The notes: generated from the letters alone by a model not told the origin. DNA of 64,000 nucleotides from Caprella mutica (GCA_947561585.1 CANNZV010002595.1:1-64000), one strand, 5' to 3'. Positions 31,046-42,850 are shown, numbered from the stretch's first letter. Numbers and translations: made by a program.

Positions 31046-31206
31046 TAATGTACATACTTTCCGAGTTATAGGTATCATACTCGGTATCCATGATACCTGC
31101 AGGTATCATGGATACCGAGTATAATAGAAGTTGAATAATTATCAATATTTTATACTTTTTATAGGATCAGAAGTGTTAAACCATCCGATAACTCGGAACT
31201 TACCCT
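31046..31206. mobile_element. MITE family A copy
   Basis: Contains the palindrome GGTATCCATGATACCTGCAG and ends CCGATAACTCGGAACTTACC. Confidence 0.7.
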
Positions 31207-31404
31207 GTAATTGATTCTTTACCCTACATCACTCTATGTATAATAGAGCATGGGGTAAAATATAGAGAGTTTAGAGGGAAAAAACGGGGAATTTCCCCTA
31301 ATTTTAATTATCAGTTCTATTAATCTTTAAAAATGTTATTTCCATCTTGTTATCAATTCATTAAAAGTACCAAAAAAAACTGCTAAAAAGTTAATGTCAA
31401 TAAC

Positions 31405-32127
31405 TACAGTATGTTCCAAAAAAGGTTTACCTGTTTTTCATTGTAATAACTTTCTATACGAATTATTTTTATTCTGTTTACTATCTCCGAAGTAGAATTC
31501 AATTGTCTATCATTTTCTGCTATAACTAATTGAAATACAAATGTCATGCCAATACTCTTCGATAGTTTTGCCCAATCAAATCCTTGCGAATAAAACAAAA
31601 GGTTGTATTTATACTAAAATAACCTGTTTTAATCATTTAAATTAATCACAGGTATTACATACACTTTTAAATATCTCTTTGGAAAATAATAACAATGAGT
31701 CAAATCAGGACTGGGAGTAGGCCATTCAATATCAAGGCCTAAAGCAATTAAGCCATTTGGAAGATTTCCAACAAAAGTTCCTCACAATTCGAACACAGTG
31801 AGTCGGAGCACCATCTTGCACCCACCAATAACAACTTAATCTGTTTCCATATGCAATATTTACTTTATTTCTTTAGTCAACATGTCAAAATATTTTAGTA
31901 CAATCATAATTCCGTCTGTAGAGATATCAATCGCCATTGTAAGTCAGCTTCACTAAATGTTTTTAGTATTTTCATTGCGTAGGGTTTATTTTCCCCTATT
32001 TTGCACATTAGATTTAATAATGTAGGTGATGTCACCTCGAATGGATAAACAGAATCAAAATTGATCCTCTCATTAAAAAGTTATAACAATTTAAAAACGG
32101 GTACACCGTTTCTTTGAACATACTGTA
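31405..32127 (-). mobile_element. Decayed IS630-Tc1-mariner element
   Basis: About 720 bp flanked by TA. The inverted ends are ACAGTATGTTCC… on the left and …GAACATACTGT on the right, with about 40 bp of subterminal homology. On the - strand a broken transposase is visible near 31700-31860: WWVQDGAPTH in one frame and IALGLDIEWPTPSPDLTHC in another, matching the QDGAPxH and EWPpxSPDL motifs around the second and third catalytic residues of mariner-type transposases. Frameshifts, stops and the short length show that it is dead. Confidence 0.85.
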
Positions 32128-33440
32128 TAATAATAACTAAACTGTCTTAATTTAACTCTACTAATTTCATTCCAAACCTTTGCATATATTTAGCCATGCA
32201 TCTTCTACTAACTTAGGAAACATTAAACCAATCTGTTCAAACCAGAACAAAAAACCTGATTCGCTCATAAAAGTATTGCAAAGTTTATTATTAAATATTG
32301 CATCCCTTGTTTGTAAACTTACGTACTTTCTACTTCCTCATTGCCTATTTAGATTTTCTTATTAGTGAAGTTATTTTAGATGTCCCTAATATTTTCTTTT
32401 ATTTGCAATTTTTATAGGTCCCCTCCTAGTATTCTTTTATAGTTTCAATCAATGTGGCTAATTTAGCTCATCATTTTACTGCAAAGCCCATGTATTTGAT
32501 AGCATTTATTTGTTTCTAGGTCTCTGAAATATGTTCATAATCAATAATACACTGCAATGTCCGTTTTACTTCATAGTTGCTAATTTCAAGTCCAAAGAAA
32601 AAGAATGTACGCCGTTTGTTTTGAATGTGAGGTAGGTAGGTAAGATCTATTCACTAATAAGTAAAAAGGAAGAGGTAAAATAATAAGATAAACTTATTAA
32701 AAAAACATTAAATTTATTGATAGATTAAATCAAGACCGAATATTCGATGAATGTTTATAAAATTCTAACCGAAAATCAAACCAAAGAGTGTACAATCTTT
32801 TTCTTCAGCGTCAGATTAGTGTTTCGTACAATTGTTGCACACAGTGTATTAAAAACTTTAAAAGCAAATAAAGAAGATCCACTGAACTAAATTGTATGCT
32901 ATTTCCAGATTACTGATCCTAGACCTTAGTTCTCTTACATTATGTAATAAACTCATTTTTTCCTGAAAGGACCTTAAGGAATGGTGAAAGTTATTTTAAA
33001 TTAAATCACAGGAACAACACAAACTACTAATTAAAGAGATACTCAATGATTTATCCACTATATATAATAAAAAGGATAACAATTAACCTTTACAATCTAA
33101 TTTGATAACATTATGGAAAAAAACGTATATGATTTAATAAGAAATCACATCAATGCGATCTAATATTTGTTACAATTGATAGAGAAAGGGAAGACAAATT
33201 AAACTATAGCATATTGATTTGGCTAACATTAGCTCTATTTTCTACGTTTTTTATAACCTGTGAAAAAAAATTTAAGTGGGCACTAAAGTCAATGAAATTG
33301 ATTCAAAGCTACCTAGGTTATTTAAGTTATTTCAATTTCTAAAAGATTTATAATACTTTTACAATTCATTTACATAATATAGTATTCAATAAGTACCATA
33401 CTTACCAATAATAGCTGTACCTATTCATTACCAGTCGAAA
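32128..33440. other. AT-rich DNA with scattered repeat fragments
   Basis: No gene seen. About 32905-32975 is an inverted match to 26240-26300 (shared CTAAGGTCTAGGATC). Confidence 0.4.
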
Positions 33441-33443
33441 ACA

Positions 33444-33482
33444 AAGATGGCCGCTAACTCTAAATGCCTCCGCGAGAGGGCG
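33444..33482. promoter_or_regulatory. YY1-like and CTCF-like motifs
   Basis: AAGATGGCCGC at 33444-33454 and CTCCGCGAGAGGGCG at 33468-33482, matching the YY1 core and the CCxCxAGxGGGCG CTCF pattern. Motif matches only. Confidence 0.3.
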
Positions 33483-33821
33483 TCACTTTTCTTATTAAAG
33501 AGCATTTTTAACAGTAATTAACATATTAATATTACTTAAGTTCTTAACTAAATGTTCTAAAGTGATTCAGGCTGAATTTGGCGCAAGGTAATTAAGTTTC
33601 AGTGCCCCTTTAAGGGTTGATTCAGTGTTTATAGTGGGCATACCCCTTGGTGGTGTGTTTACTCGTTTCTCCGCTGTGTGTTATAGCTTGTTTACCCTGC
33701 AGACGTTGGTGTGGACTAAAGAGCTATTTTAGGGCCTTAACATCTCTATTGAACACCTCCAATGAATGGACCTGTGAAAAATTATGAAATGTACTAATAG
33801 GTACTCATTTCAAAGCAGCGT

Positions 33822-33913
33822 GGCAGTGATCGGAAAGTGGGAGTTAGCATACAATGAGTAATTTCCAAAGGTCAGATAGGGTCATGACCTACCACCCACT
33901 TTCCGAATACTGC
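33822..33913. mobile_element. MITE family B copy
   Basis: GCAGTGATCGGAAAGTGGG on the left is inverted to CCCACTTTCCGAATACTGC on the right, 92 bp in total. Confidence 0.85.
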
Positions 33914-34325
33914 TACTTTCCCTTAGCAACCAAATCGAAAAAATAACGTAATGTTTTTTTTTTCACAGTTTTACCTAAAAACATAAAACAACTCGTCACT
34001 ATATGGATGGCACTCTGTTCAATTAATAAATATTCACATTCTATCAAAATCATTATATACAAGAAATAAAAATATCATATAATGAAATCATGGTGATTCT
34101 ATTGGAAGTGTTTTGATTAATCATGGACTTCAACACCCCCTCCTCCCCCTTCAAAAAGTACGTTAAATTGGGCGTGCCCACAGAGCTATCATAGTTAGGT
34201 ACAATCTAAAGCTGTCAACATATTAACCCCAGGCAAAGGGAGTGTCTTTGAGATTTTGGTACTTTGAACAAAACTATCAGTGTAACTTATCAACTTTCTA
34301 TGGCTTAAACATATAGATATCTAAC
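33914..34325. other. AT-rich DNA, nothing recognised
   Basis: No gene or repeat supported. Confidence 0.4.
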
Positions 34326-37322
34326 GTACTATCAGAGAAAAGAGTCACTGTGATGATGTACTGTCAGAGAAAAGAGTCACTGTGATGATGTACTATCAGA
34401 GAAAAGAGTCACTGTGATGATGTACTATCAGAGAAAAGAGTCACTGTGATGATGTACTATCAGAGAAAAGAGTCACTGTGATGATGTACTATCAGAGAAA
34501 AGAGTCACTGTGATGATGTACTATCAGAGAAAAGAGTCACTGTGATGATGTACTATCAGAGAAAAGAATCACTGTGATGATGTACTATCAGAGAAAAGAG
34601 TCACTGTGATGATGTACTATCAGAGAAAAGAGTCACTGTGATGATGTACTATCAGATAAAAGAGTCACTGTGATGATGTACTATCAGAGAAAAGAGTCAC
34701 TGTGATGATGTACTATCAGAGAAAAGAGTCACTGTGATGATGTACTATTAGAGAAAAGAGTCACTGTGATGATGTACTATCAGAGAAAAGAGTCACTGTG
34801 ATGATGTACTATCAGAGAAAAGAGTCACTGTGATGATGTACTATCAGAGAAAAGAATCACTGTGATGATGTACTATCAGAGAAAAGAGTCACTGTGATGA
34901 TGTACTATCAGAGAAAAGAGTCACTGTGATGATGTACTATCAGATAAAAGAGTCACTGTGATGATGTACTATCAGAGAAAAGAGTCACTGTGATGATGTA
35001 CTATCAGAGAAAAGAGTCACTGTGATGATGTACTATTAGAGAAAAGAGTCACTGTGATGATGTACTATCAGAGAAAAGAGTCACTGTGATGATGTACTAT
35101 CAGAGAAAAGAGTCACTGTGATGATGTACTATCAGAGAAAAGAGTCACTGTGATGATGTACTATCAGAGAAAAGAGTCACTGTGATGATGTACTATCAGA
35201 GAAAAGAGTCACTGTGATGATGTACTATCAGAGAAAAGAGTCACTGTGGTGATGTACTATCAGAGAAAAGAGTCACTGTGATGATGTACTATCAGAGAAA
35301 AGGGTCACTGTGGTGATGTACTATCAGAGAAAAGAGTCACTGTGGTGATGTACTATCAGAGAAAAGAGTCACTGTGATGATGTACTATCAGAGAAAAGAG
35401 TCACTGTGATGATGTACTATCAGAGAAAAGAGTCACTGTGATGATGTACTATCAGAGAAAAGAGTCACTGTGGTGATGTACTATCAGAGAAAAGAGTCAC
35501 TGCGATGATGTACTATCAGAAAAAAGAGTCACTGTGATGATGTACTATCTGAGAAAAGAGTCACTGTGATGATGTACTATCAGAGAAAAGAGTCACTGTG
35601 ATGATGTACTATCAGAGAAAAGAGTCACTGTGATGATGTACTATCAGAAAAAAAGAGTCACCGTGATGATGTACTATCAGAGAAAAGAGTCACTGTGATG
35701 ATGTACTATCAGAGAAAAGAGTCACTGTGATGATGTACTATCAGAGAAAAGAGTCACTGTGATGATGTACTATCAGAGAAAAGAGTCACTGTGATGATGT
35801 ACTATCAGAGAAAAGAGTCACTGTGATGATGTACTATCAGAGAAAAGAGTCACTGTGATGATGTACTATCAGAGAAAAGAGTCACTGTGGTGATGTACTA
35901 TCAGAGAAAAGAGTCACTGTGATGATGTACTATCAGAGAAAAGGGTCACTGTGGTGATGTACTATCAGAGAAAAGAGTCACTGTGGTGATGTACTATCAG
36001 AGAAAAGAGTCACTGTGATGATGTACTATCAGAGAAAAGAGTCACTGTGATGATGTACTATCAGAGAAAAGAGTCACTGTGATGATGTACTATCAGAGAA
36101 AAGAGTCACTGTGGTGATGTACTATCAGAGAAAAGAGTCACTGCGATGATGTACTATCAGAAAAAAGAGTCACTGTGATGATGTACTATCTGAGAAAAGA
36201 GTCACTGTGATGATGTACTATCAGAGAAAAGAGTCACTGTGATGATGTACTATCAGAGAAAAGAGTCACTGTGATGATGTACTATCAGAAAAAAAGAGTC
36301 ACCGTGATGATGTACTATCAGAGAAAAGAGTCACTGTGATGATGTACTATCAGAGAAAAGAGTCACTGTGATGATGTACTATCAGAGAAAAGAGTCACTG
36401 TGATGATGTACTATCAGAGAAAAGAGTCACTGTGGTGATGTACTATCAGAGAAAAGAGTCACTGTGATGATGTACTATCAGAGAAAAGAGTCACTGTGAT
36501 GATGTACTATCAGAGAAAAGAGTCACTGTGATGATGTACTATCAGAGAAAAGAGTCACTGTGATGATGTACTATCAGAGAAAAGAGTCACTGTGATGATG
36601 TACTATCAGAGAAAAGAGTCACTGTGATGATGTACTATCAGAGAAAAGAGTCACTGTGATGATGTACTATCAGAAAAAAGAGTCACTGTGATGATGTACT
36701 ATCAGAGAAAAGTCACTGTGGTGATGTACTATCAGAGAAAAGAGTCACTGTGATGATGTACTATCAGAGAAAAGAGTCACTGTGATGATGTACTATCAGA
36801 GAAAAGAGTCACTGTGATGATGTACTATCAGAGAAAAGAGTCACTGTGGTGATGTACTATCAGAGAAAAGAGTCACTGTGATGATGTACTATCAGAGGAA
36901 AGAGTCACTGTGATGATGTACTATCAGAGAAAAGAGTCACTGTGATGATGTACTATCAGAGAAAAGAGTCACTGTGATGATGTACTATCAGAGAAAAGAG
37001 TCACTGTGATGATGTACTATCAGAGAAAAGAGTCACTGTGATGATGTACTATCAGAGAAAAGAGTCACTGTGGTGATGTACTATCAGAGAAAAGAGTCAC
37101 TGTGATGATGTACTATCAGAGAAAAGAGTCACTGTAATGATGTACTATCAGAGAAAAGAGTCACTGTGATGATGTACTATCAGAGAAAAGAGTCACTGTG
37201 ATGATGTACTATCAGAGAAAAGAGTCACTGTGATGATGTACTATCAGAGAAAAGAGTCACTGTGATGATGTACTATCAGAGAAAAGAGTCACTGTGATGA
37301 TGTACTATCAGAAAAAAGAGTC
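34326..37322. repeat. 32-bp minisatellite, ~93 copies, with higher-order duplications
   Basis: Units contain CTATCAGAGAAAAGAGTCAC. Diagnostic variants recur at fixed distances: AAGAATCAC, CAGATAAAAG and CTATTAGAG recur 288 bp apart (nine units) between 34.56 and 35.03 kb. AAGGGTCAC and its neighbours recur 641 bp apart (20 units plus one inserted A) at 35301 and 35942. Confidence 0.96.
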
Positions 37323-37664
37323 AATGAATTTTGCTAATTTCACTAATCACAGTTTTCTAATTTCCTATTCTTTCTAAATATTAAAATTTGTCGATTACAG
37401 TTTGTCGGTTCAAATATTCACTTGCGTTACTTTTATTTTTGTGAAATTAAGAACTGTGAAAAAATTAATCACATTTACACTTGTCCCATTTCTATTCCAT
37501 AGGAATAATAAAAGCTCTATCGAAAGATGCAATGTGTTTATTTCCAATGATACATACATTTAGTTTGAAAACTAAAACTAGATAAGCTTTCTTCAATTAT
37601 TTGCTATTCATAATTAATATTCTTCATAATGATGTATCTATTTAATAAATATCTTAATGTCCTT

Positions 37665-37670
37665 TTTATT
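37665..37670 (-). terminator. Polyadenylation signal AATAAA of the stop-rich gene
   Basis: AATAAA on the - strand about 58 nt after the TGA at 37730-37728. Confidence 0.6.
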
Positions 37671-37727
37671 TAACGTAACACAAAGATTTAAAATATCAAA
37701 TAATCATACAATAGTGTCCCATTTTTC

Positions 37728-39266
37728 TCACATGTACTTTTTCATCAATTTGTAGTACATATTGAGGTACTCAGCCCTGTCTGCGTGCCTATGTTTATTC
37801 CTCTATTTACCTCTTCCTTTCTCTCTTTATTCACTATAATCTTCTCCTTCTTTTTCAAATTTCCCCATTACCCCAAACCTCTTAGGCCCACTTTACCCCG
37901 TCACTTTCTTAGTTTTCTCCACCACTTTCTCCCTGGTGATGGTGTGATTCATTTCCCCCATTGTGCCTATTTTCTGTGCCTACTTCGTGCCATTCAGAGC
38001 CTACGTAGTCACCTCCTTACCGTCAGTGACTACTTTAACCTTAGGTTAGTCAGGACTACTTTTCTTAGTAGCGTTAGTCTTAACCTCCTCCACCTCAACG
38101 GTTATTTTAGTCTTTTGAGGCTTGGGACTTGCTTTCTTTGATTTCCTCACCTAATTCTCTGTTTTCCGCTCCTTCTACAAAGATTTATTTTTCTCATCAG
38201 TAACATTTCTCTGTCCCACTAAAGTCTATTGTTTAGGTACAAACATTCCCTTTACGTGAGCAATACTCTTTTTCTTCTTTGAGTCATCTTTAGCAATTTC
38301 CTTCTTCTTCTTCATCTTGTTCTTTGGCTTAGCTATGACAATATGCTGCACTTTAATCACTTTGTCGGTGGAGGTTGTTTCTGAGACTATTGAAGTGTTG
38401 CCCGCTCTATCGTCTACAGTCGCGTTAGCGAGGGTCTGCGATATGATGCTATCAATAACAGCATCTCCTGTGACGTCAGACCCGTTCTTACCTGTTGTAA
38501 AGTTGTGAGACACTTCAACAGGAGGTTTGCCCTGTTACAGGACAACAGTGTTCTCTGTTACAACAGGCTGCTTGGATTTTTTATGTTTCCTAGTTGTATT
38601 AGTTTTCGCTTTGATGAAAGGGGATTTAGTTGGCTTAATTTCGCTTGTCTTATTCCCTTAGTCTTTTATTCCAACTATTTTCTTAATCTTCGACTTCACA
38701 GTTTACAGAATGGTTTCATTGGCAGGTTTTTAGGTTTGTTTGTTAGTACTGTTTTCAGGATTGGAAAGTGAATCTACAGTGCATCTCTTTTTAATCCTAC
38801 GAATTTTGCCCATTTGATACCCCTCCTACCTCGTTAGTTTAACCAGTTTCCTCTTACTGGTCTTCGTCTGTCCAATAGGCAGCAACATCACATACAAAGT
38901 CTCCTCCCCTTTGGTGTCGACACATCCAACTTACATCAGCTTGCTACTCTTTCCATCACTGGTAGAGACGTTAGTTGCTAGCGATGTCTCGTTACCTGAA
39001 CCCTCCACAGTGTCCCCGTAGTACATAACTCTATTCTACTTCATAGTTACACAGTAATCGTACTTCAGTCTGTACTTGAAGTGCTCTATCTTCATCCAGA
39101 AGGTGTCATTGGATGTTCCAAATATTCCTTGGGGTACTTGCCACTCTCCCGTGACAGGGCATTACTTTGGTGCATCCTTAGTGCCGAGACTCTTCTTAAT
39201 CCATGCCATGGCTTGGGCTTCGCTGCCGTAGACACCAAACAACAATAAGAACATCAATAACTTCAT
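37728..39266 (-). CDS. Secreted glycoprotein-like gene with 17 in-frame TAA/TAG codons and a TGA stop
   Basis: One continuous 513-codon frame. It starts at ATG 39266 (context ATCAAGATG) with a signal peptide, MKLLMFLLLFGVYGSEAQA. The N-terminal domain (about residues 20-160) has four Cys. A long Lys/Thr/Val/Glu-rich region follows, with KKKK clusters near 315-335, and the end is Tyr/Lys/Met-rich (LNMYYKLMKKYM) before TGA. In-frame TAA occurs at codons 35, 112, 179, 188, 203, 244, 407, 458, 480 and TAG at 77, 147, 347, 364, 372, 422, 429, 488. There is no internal TGA and no frameshift. Gln codons CAA and CAG occur seven times each. Sixteen N-x-S/T sequons are spread across the frame, on both sides of stops. 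TATA and AATAAA flank it; no intron is needed. No family is recognised. The best reading is a secreted, heavily glycosylated protein in which TAA/TAG are sense, probably Gln. A pseudogene, editing or foreign origin are alternatives. Confidence 0.72.
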
Positions 39267-39316
39267 CTTGATGGTTAATCTGGAACTTTAATTTTGAATT
39301 TGTTGAACTGTTTGAT

Positions 39317-39324
39317 TTTATATA
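39317..39324 (-). promoter_or_regulatory. TATA box TATATAAA of the stop-rich gene
   Basis: On the - strand TATATAAA lies 51-58 bp before the ATG, leaving a short leader of about 20-30 nt. This fits a TATA promoter typical of strongly expressed tissue-specific genes. Confidence 0.6.
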
Positions 39325-39435
39325 TATTCTGAGATAGTGAATGAATCATAGATACGACAGTTAATATAGCACCATATTTCAATTTAAAATATTCTATTAT
39401 TTCATTATTTTCTTTTAAATATAAACCAGTATTAT

Positions 39436-39588
39436 AATGAATTTAATTTAATATAAATTTTCTGCATAGTCTAATTATTATTCTATAGATAAAATACATT
39501 TAAAAATTGAGTAAAAACAGGATAATTTAAATATCAAGTCAATATATTCCCGTGTGTATCATAGTTACATTCTTTATGATTAAAATCC
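39436..39588. repeat. Dispersed block, copy 2, upstream of the stop-rich gene
   Basis: Same orientation as 4643-4795. It lies 170-320 bp upstream of the ATG, in the promoter-distal region. Confidence 0.85.
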
Positions 39589-40190
39589 GAAGTGTAAAAG
39601 CGGACACCAAATGAATAATTAAATAAATAAATAAACATACGAGGGAATTTATTAGTATAGATTTATGAAAAAATAAATATACAGGGATGCCCCCATTAAA
39701 TAACCTTAATAGCTAGTAAGCTATTTTAGGGATAGAACTTAAAACTTATTGTCAAAAAATTAATTAGATTTATAAATCTTATTTGTAAATAACGAATGAG
39801 GGTTAAAAGCCCTTATTCGTATTTGCCAACTAATGAAGTGGGGAATTTGTTGCAGTAAACAATGTATCTAAAAATTTAACAGTCAACAATGCTAGTTTAT
39901 TGGGGTATACCCTCAAAGAAAATTTTCCTTTTCTCATAGAAAACTTTTCTATTGATTTAAGGGATGACTGAAATATATCTGTTAAAATGTTGTATATATT
40001 TTTATACGTTGCATCAGAGTATCTTTTTAACATCTTAATGGATTCAATTAATAATATCAAATAATAGTCATAGCAACAAATTTATCATTTAATGATAACA
40101 AAATACAAAGGAAATAGAAAAGCATTTTCAGAAAATAGAAATAAATTGTTTGAATTGTTTTATTTGTGAAAGGGTTCATTATTTTTATAT
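39589..40190. other. AT-rich DNA with one unsupported small frame
   Basis: A ~70-codon - strand frame (40036-39830, MLKRYSDATYKNIYNILTDI…) is open, but it has no homology I recognise and no clear signals. Confidence 0.3.
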
Positions 40191-40329
40191 TAGGGAAAGT
40201 TTCGAGTTATCGAGAGTTCCACATCATCGATCATATTATAAGATACTAATTTTATTAGGTGAATGAAGTTATAATTACTATTTAATTTTCGAAAATGTGC
40301 AATCGTCCGATAACTCAGAACTTAGCCAA
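40191..40329. mobile_element. MITE family A copy
   Basis: TAGGGAAAGTTTCGAGTTAT on the left, CCGATAACTCAGAACTTAGCC on the right. Confidence 0.7.
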
Positions 40330-40577
40330 TTGTATGAAATAGCATTAGAAGAAATATATCCCTGTGATATACCTGACTGGTTCACGACCAATGTCAACTT
40401 CCACTTTCCGAGTACTGAGACTGTCTGCGTCCACTAAGGAGGCAAGAAAACATCGCTCAATAAATGTTTCAAATAATAACGTACCACCAACATGTTTTAT
40501 TGCCAGTAAAACTAATGTTTTAGATGTTTAATAAAGAATTAATGGTATTAATATCGTTAACAGTGGGGTAGTCCCCA

Positions 40578-40665
40578 GGGGCTCTATCCTAAAGCTGTCT
40601 GTGGTGAATGGAAGAGAAGGGGGGTGGCGTCCCTTGGGCCCCAAATTCTTGTAATTTGGATTATG
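40578..40665. repeat. Dispersed repeat shared with 24437-24523
   Basis: See the other copy. A family B MITE end (CCACTTTCCGAGTACTG) precedes it near 40404. Confidence 0.8.
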
Positions 40666-41569
40666 TATTGACTTTTTTCATTTTTACCATAATTCTTTCA
40701 TCTGAAATAAAACTATCAACCATGTAACTAACATGTTCACCGCATCGACAGCAATGGCGCTGCGGTAGATTTGTTTACTCAATCACCTGTATTTCAATGA
40801 GGTGTCAAGCAATATCTGTAGTCCTGAATACACGTCAGTGAGTGAACACACCTAGTAAATACGAAGTAAAGTTAATTCAATACAAAGTAAATTAGAAACT
40901 ATGTGAATAAAAGCATACAAACTAACAGTGCAAAGTTAGGCCTATCGTGCGCATGCGCTCTGTCATTTGTTCTAACTCTGAATTGCAACAGAAGATGGCG
41001 ATGCAGTTGTGAATTAAATAATATCGTTATTTAAATTGATTTATTAGAATATAATGAAGTAATGAACATCTATCAAACGATTTATCAACAAGATGGAAAA
41101 AGTTTGCTGACTTCAAGTGACTAAATACAGTCACAAGAAGTATAGCTGGTTAACCTTATTAAATTAAATGATATCACTTACTACAATATACATTGTGACA
41201 ATTTACCACTTTGTTTACCTCTTTAACATAAGAGGTAACACTTTGTAACAGGAACTAACATTTAGGTAGTTATTGTTACAATAGGGGGCTATTCCCCATT
41301 ACCGTTATGACACCGTTACCGTGCTTATTCCTCTGGTTACAGCATATGTTAAAAGGGTGAATATGCAAGATGTTGAAGAAGGTAATGGAGATGAATAGGA
41401 TGGGGTTATTATCTAAATATTAATAACAGTGTAAAATAAAGTAGTTTTCTCTTCTTGAAACTCTATTCATATTCGCTAATTTTAGAAACTCTATTCATAT
41501 TCGCTAATTTTAATTCTCATATTCCATCACAGGTAAATATTATATACACTATTTATTTCTTCACCTAAG
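40666..41569. other. Non-coding DNA with a promoter-like motif pair
   Basis: No exon is supported. Contains the NRF1/YY1-like sites at 40948-41000. A 28-bp repeat (AAACTCTATTCATATTCGCT…) occurs twice at about 41457-41512. Confidence 0.4.
40948..41000. promoter_or_regulatory. NRF1-like TGCGCATGCGC followed by YY1-like AAGATGGCG
   Basis: Perfect core matches 34 bp apart (40948-40958 and 40992-41000), a pair common at housekeeping promoters in animals. No transcript is evident nearby. Confidence 0.35.
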
Positions 41570-42268
41570 TTGCTGAATTTACCTGGGGTGGAATTTACCT
41601 GGGGTGGAATTTACCAGGGGTGGAATATACCTGGGTTGGAATTTACCTGGGGTGGAATTTACCTGGGTGGAATTTACCAGGGGTGGAATATACCTGGGTT
41701 GGAATTTACCTGGGTGGAATTTACCAAAGGTGGAATATACCTGGGTGGAATTTACCAGGGTGGAATTTACCTGGGTGGAATTTACCAGGGGTGGAATATA
41801 CCTGGGTTGGAATTTAACTGGGGTGGAATTTACCTGGGTGGATTTACCAGGGGTGGAATATACCTGGGGTGAATTTACCTGGGTGGAATTTACCAGGAGT
41901 GGAATTTACCTGGGGTGGAATTTACCTGGGTTGGAATTTACCTGGGGTTGAATTTACCTGGGGTGGAATTTACCTGGGGTGGAATTTACCTGGGGTGGAA
42001 TTTACCTGGGTTGGAATTTGCCAGGGGTGGAATTTACCAGGGGTGGAATTTACCTGGGTTGGAATTTACCTGGGGTGGAATTTACCAGGGGTGGAATTTA
42101 CCTGAGTGGAATTTACCAGGGGTGGAATTTACCTGGGGTGGAATTTAACTGGAGTGGAATTTACCTGGGTGGAATTTACCAGGGTGGAATTTTACCCGGG
42201 GTGGAATTTACCTGGAGTGGAATTTACCTGGGGTGGAATTCACCAGGGGTGGAATTTACCCGAGGATT
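41570..42268. repeat. ~16-bp G-rich minisatellite (GGAATTTACCTGGGGT), ~43 copies
   Basis: Units vary between CCTGGGGT, CCAGGGGT and CCTGGGT. Frequent G runs give G-quadruplex potential on the + strand. Open frames are repeat artefacts. Confidence 0.95.
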
Positions 42269-42570
42269 AAGTACCTACAACCTTAGCCACTACATACTAT
42301 AATTTCCCCTCTTCTCATCACAGTGCCTATAAATACACCAAATGAGGGGAGCAGAATAACCTAAACAAAATCAGTGTTTCTTATAATAGATATTAAACTT
42401 TATATTATAATTGCTAATTAGTCTATAAATATATCAATTAAATAGAAAAATATTTGCTTGTATAAATTATTGTGAATTATAAGTATTACACGTCAATAAA
42501 GTTCTATTTATTGTAACAAAAATATTAACTTTATTTTTAAATAAAGTAACTAGAAGGAGTAAGAAGACAT

Positions 42571-42675
42571 CGCAACACTCAGACACTCTCAGTATTCGTA
42601 CAGTGGCTATTATGTAAATATATCTAATCCCCTACATCTTACAATTCCCACTTTCCGAGTACGGTGAGTGTCAGA
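42571..42675. mobile_element. MITE family B copy (diverged)
   Basis: The right end CCCACTTTCCGAGTACGG is clear. The left end GTATTCGTACAGTGG is diverged. Confidence 0.6.
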
Positions 42676-42809
42676 GCTTCCCTAATGTATATAATATAAC
42701 TAACGGTAAGTTCTCATGCTGTGTAGGTAAATCCTCCCTGTTTTTGTAACTGTTTGATACAGTGCCAACAGTAACCTACTCTCTGGTTCTCCTGTTAGGA
42801 AAACAACAG

Positions 42810-42850
42810 TCACTCCCCTGTTAGTATACCGGGCACTGATGCTCAGTATT
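42810..42850. repeat. Single unit related to the 37-bp array
   Basis: Contains TTAGTATACCGGGCACTGAT and GCTCAG, like the units at 46506-47690. Confidence 0.75.

Noticed and set aside
37785..38141. 118-codon + strand frame
   Set aside because: Antisense of the stop-rich gene; the - strand frame has signal peptide, sequons, TATA and poly(A) signal.
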